From Planctomycetota bacterium (GTDB lineage: Bacteria; Planctomycetota; Planctomycetia; Pirellulales; UBA1268), in NCBI GenBank assembly GCA_003669255.1, contig QWPO01000006.1, positions 1-15,812 of the forward strand: a stretch of 15,812 nucleotides of DNA. The letters are read 5' to 3'. Within the stretch, counting starts at the first letter, position 1. Every line of letters begins with the position of its first letter. Below, in pieces: positions 15,432-15,812 of the stretch. A program made the position numbers and the translations under genes. The notes under the pieces are model-generated. The model made no database searches. It was not told where the DNA came from and saw only the letters and a program-made list of their open reading frames with translations.

Positions 15432-15438
15432 TCACGAA
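15423..15438. repeat. 16-bp inverted repeat capping the array
   Basis: TTCGTGA-GG-TCACGAA is a perfect inverted repeat with 7-bp arms. Its left arm is the distal array unit and its right arm is the same core in the opposite orientation, so the array ends with one inverted unit. Confidence 0.55.
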
Positions 15439-15490
15439 AAGCCCCAACTCGACTCGGGTGGGCAAACGGCGTGCCAGTCGTTCGCCGAGT

Positions 15491-15518
15491 GCGAAAAAAG
15501 TCGCTAGGGCTTTTTCGC
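15491..15518. repeat. Hairpin with A-run and T-run arms
   Basis: GCGAAAAA (15491-15498) and TTTTTCGC (15511-15518) are perfect 8-bp arms around a 12-nt loop. On either strand the stem ends with a T-tract before CGC, which is not the normal terminator order, so a terminator role is uncertain. It may end transcription entering from the right. Confidence 0.35.
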
Positions 15519-15570
15519 CCCGGGGAATTCGAGCGACGCAGGCCATCGCGGCCCCGCACTAGGAGGGGAA

Positions 15571-15589
15571 CTGCCCGTGGGCCGGGCAG
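15571..15589. repeat. GC-rich hairpin preceded by the repeat tail motif
   Basis: CTGCCCG-TGGGC-CGGGCAG is a perfect 7-bp stem with a 5-nt loop. It follows CACTAGGAGG (15558-15567), which matches the tail CTACTAGGAGG of the first palindromic repeat copy except for one missing base. It may be a diverged or partial member of the same repeat family. Confidence 0.4.
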
Positions 15590-15635
15590 AGGCCGCGAAT
15601 AGCGTGCGCGCCGGCGCGGCAACGGCTTGCCTTGC

Positions 15636-15666
15636 CGCAGGTTGGAAACCTGCGCTACTAGGAGGA
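15636..15666. repeat. Palindromic repeat, copy 1
   Basis: CGCAGGTT (15636-15643), loop GGA, AACCTGCG (15647-15654), followed by CTACTAGGAGG. It forms an 8-bp stem with a 3-nt loop. Confidence 0.75.
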
Positions 15667-15681
15667 GGCAGTAGGTGGCGC

Positions 15682-15712
15682 CCGCAGGTTGCCAACCTGC
15701 GGCTACGAGGAG
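15682..15712. repeat. Palindromic repeat, copy 2
   Basis: CCGCAGGTT (15682-15690), loop GCC, AACCTGCGG (15694-15702), followed by CTACGAGGAG. An extra outer C-G pair exists, and the two sides changed together compared with copies 1 and 3, which points to selection on pairing. Confidence 0.75.
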
Positions 15713-15738
15713 CAAGGAAGGGGGTGGCAGGGGGCGTT

Positions 15739-15770
15739 CGCAGGTTGAAAACCTGCGCTACGAGGAGGAG
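15739..15770. repeat. Palindromic repeat, copy 3
   Basis: CGCAGGTT (15739-15746), loop GAA, AACCTGCG (15750-15757), followed by CTACGAGGAGGAG. The starts of the three copies lie 47 and 56 bp apart, so this is a loose cluster and not an exact tandem array. Confidence 0.75.
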
Positions 15771-15812
15771 GGGGCAGGGAAGGCCCGCCGGCGGGTTGTC
15801 AGAACTTCTGAA

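Larger units (their letters stand above)
15175..15812. other. Gene-free, structure-rich upstream region
   Basis: No convincing gene was seen in these 638 bp. Open frames here run through palindromic repeats and an 11-bp array, whose period is not a multiple of three, and show no domain. The interval holds the phased array (15355-15431), its capping palindrome, several hairpins and three palindromic repeat copies, each listed separately. No good -35/-10 pair for the PEP-CTERM gene was found between the array and 15174. Confidence 0.6.

Noticed and set aside
15272..15715. Minus-strand open frame of 147 codons upstream of the PEP-CTERM gene
   Set aside because: It runs through two palindromic repeat copies and the 11-bp array; the translation is Arg/Pro-rich and has no domain.
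15636..15770. CRISPR array
   Set aside because: The repeats are only about 19 bp plus tail, unevenly spaced (47 and 56 bp), and the sequence between copies is partly conserved; no cas gene is present.
15784..15810. Short palindromes CCCGCCGGCGGG and CAGAA-C-TTCTG at the right edge
   Set aside because: The first is common at this GC content, the second has only 5-bp arms, and the window ends here, so no context can be read.

Overview
The window is GC-rich DNA from what looks like a member of the Planctomycetota, probably Pirellulales-like. This is inferred from the mix of gene families: a type I arylsulfatase, a DUF1570-type HExxH protein, an anti-sigma protein with DUF1559 (H-X9-DG pseudopilin) features, a PEP-CTERM protein with autotransporter-associated beta-strand repeats, and an orphan ECF sigma factor. 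No rRNA, tRNA, CRISPR array or insertion sequence was seen.

Layout. (1) 1-1123, minus: N-terminal 374 residues of an AzgA/NCS2-like permease that runs off the left edge. (2) 1343-3064, plus: an ECF sigma factor followed by a membrane-anchored anti-sigma-like protein, divergent from the permease; the shared upstream region has a palindrome inside a 21-bp-spaced direct repeat. (3) 3165-9167, minus: transketolase, a secreted or periplasmic DUF1570-like putative metalloprotease, a sugar phosphate isomerase/epimerase-like TIM barrel and an LptF/LptG-type permease. The transketolase has its own good sigma70-like promoter. (4) 9381-10967, plus: a secreted arylsulfatase, divergent from lptF/G and ending 3 bp from the next convergent gene. 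(5) 10971-15174, minus: a VapBC toxin-antitoxin pair, a WaaP/Kdo-kinase-like protein, and an 800-residue exported beta-strand-repeat protein with a PEP-CTERM sorting tail. (6) 15175-15812: no convincing gene, but dense structured DNA.

How the genes fit together. Several products act at the cell envelope: LPS transport (LptF/G), a LPS-kinase-like protein, a sorted surface protein, an exported sulfatase and an exported DUF1570 protein. Transketolase and the isomerase-like protein belong to carbohydrate metabolism. The sigma/anti-sigma pair probably forms a local signalling unit, whose target is not visible.

The most unusual non-coding structure is upstream of the PEP-CTERM gene: a 77-bp array of seven 11-bp units (CCTCAC plus 5 nt on the minus strand), one helical turn apart and capped by a 16-bp palindrome. 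It looks like a cooperative regulator-binding array. Beyond it lie three copies of a short palindromic repeat (CGCAGGTT-nnn-AACCTGCG), each followed by a conserved CTAC(T/G)AGGAG tail.
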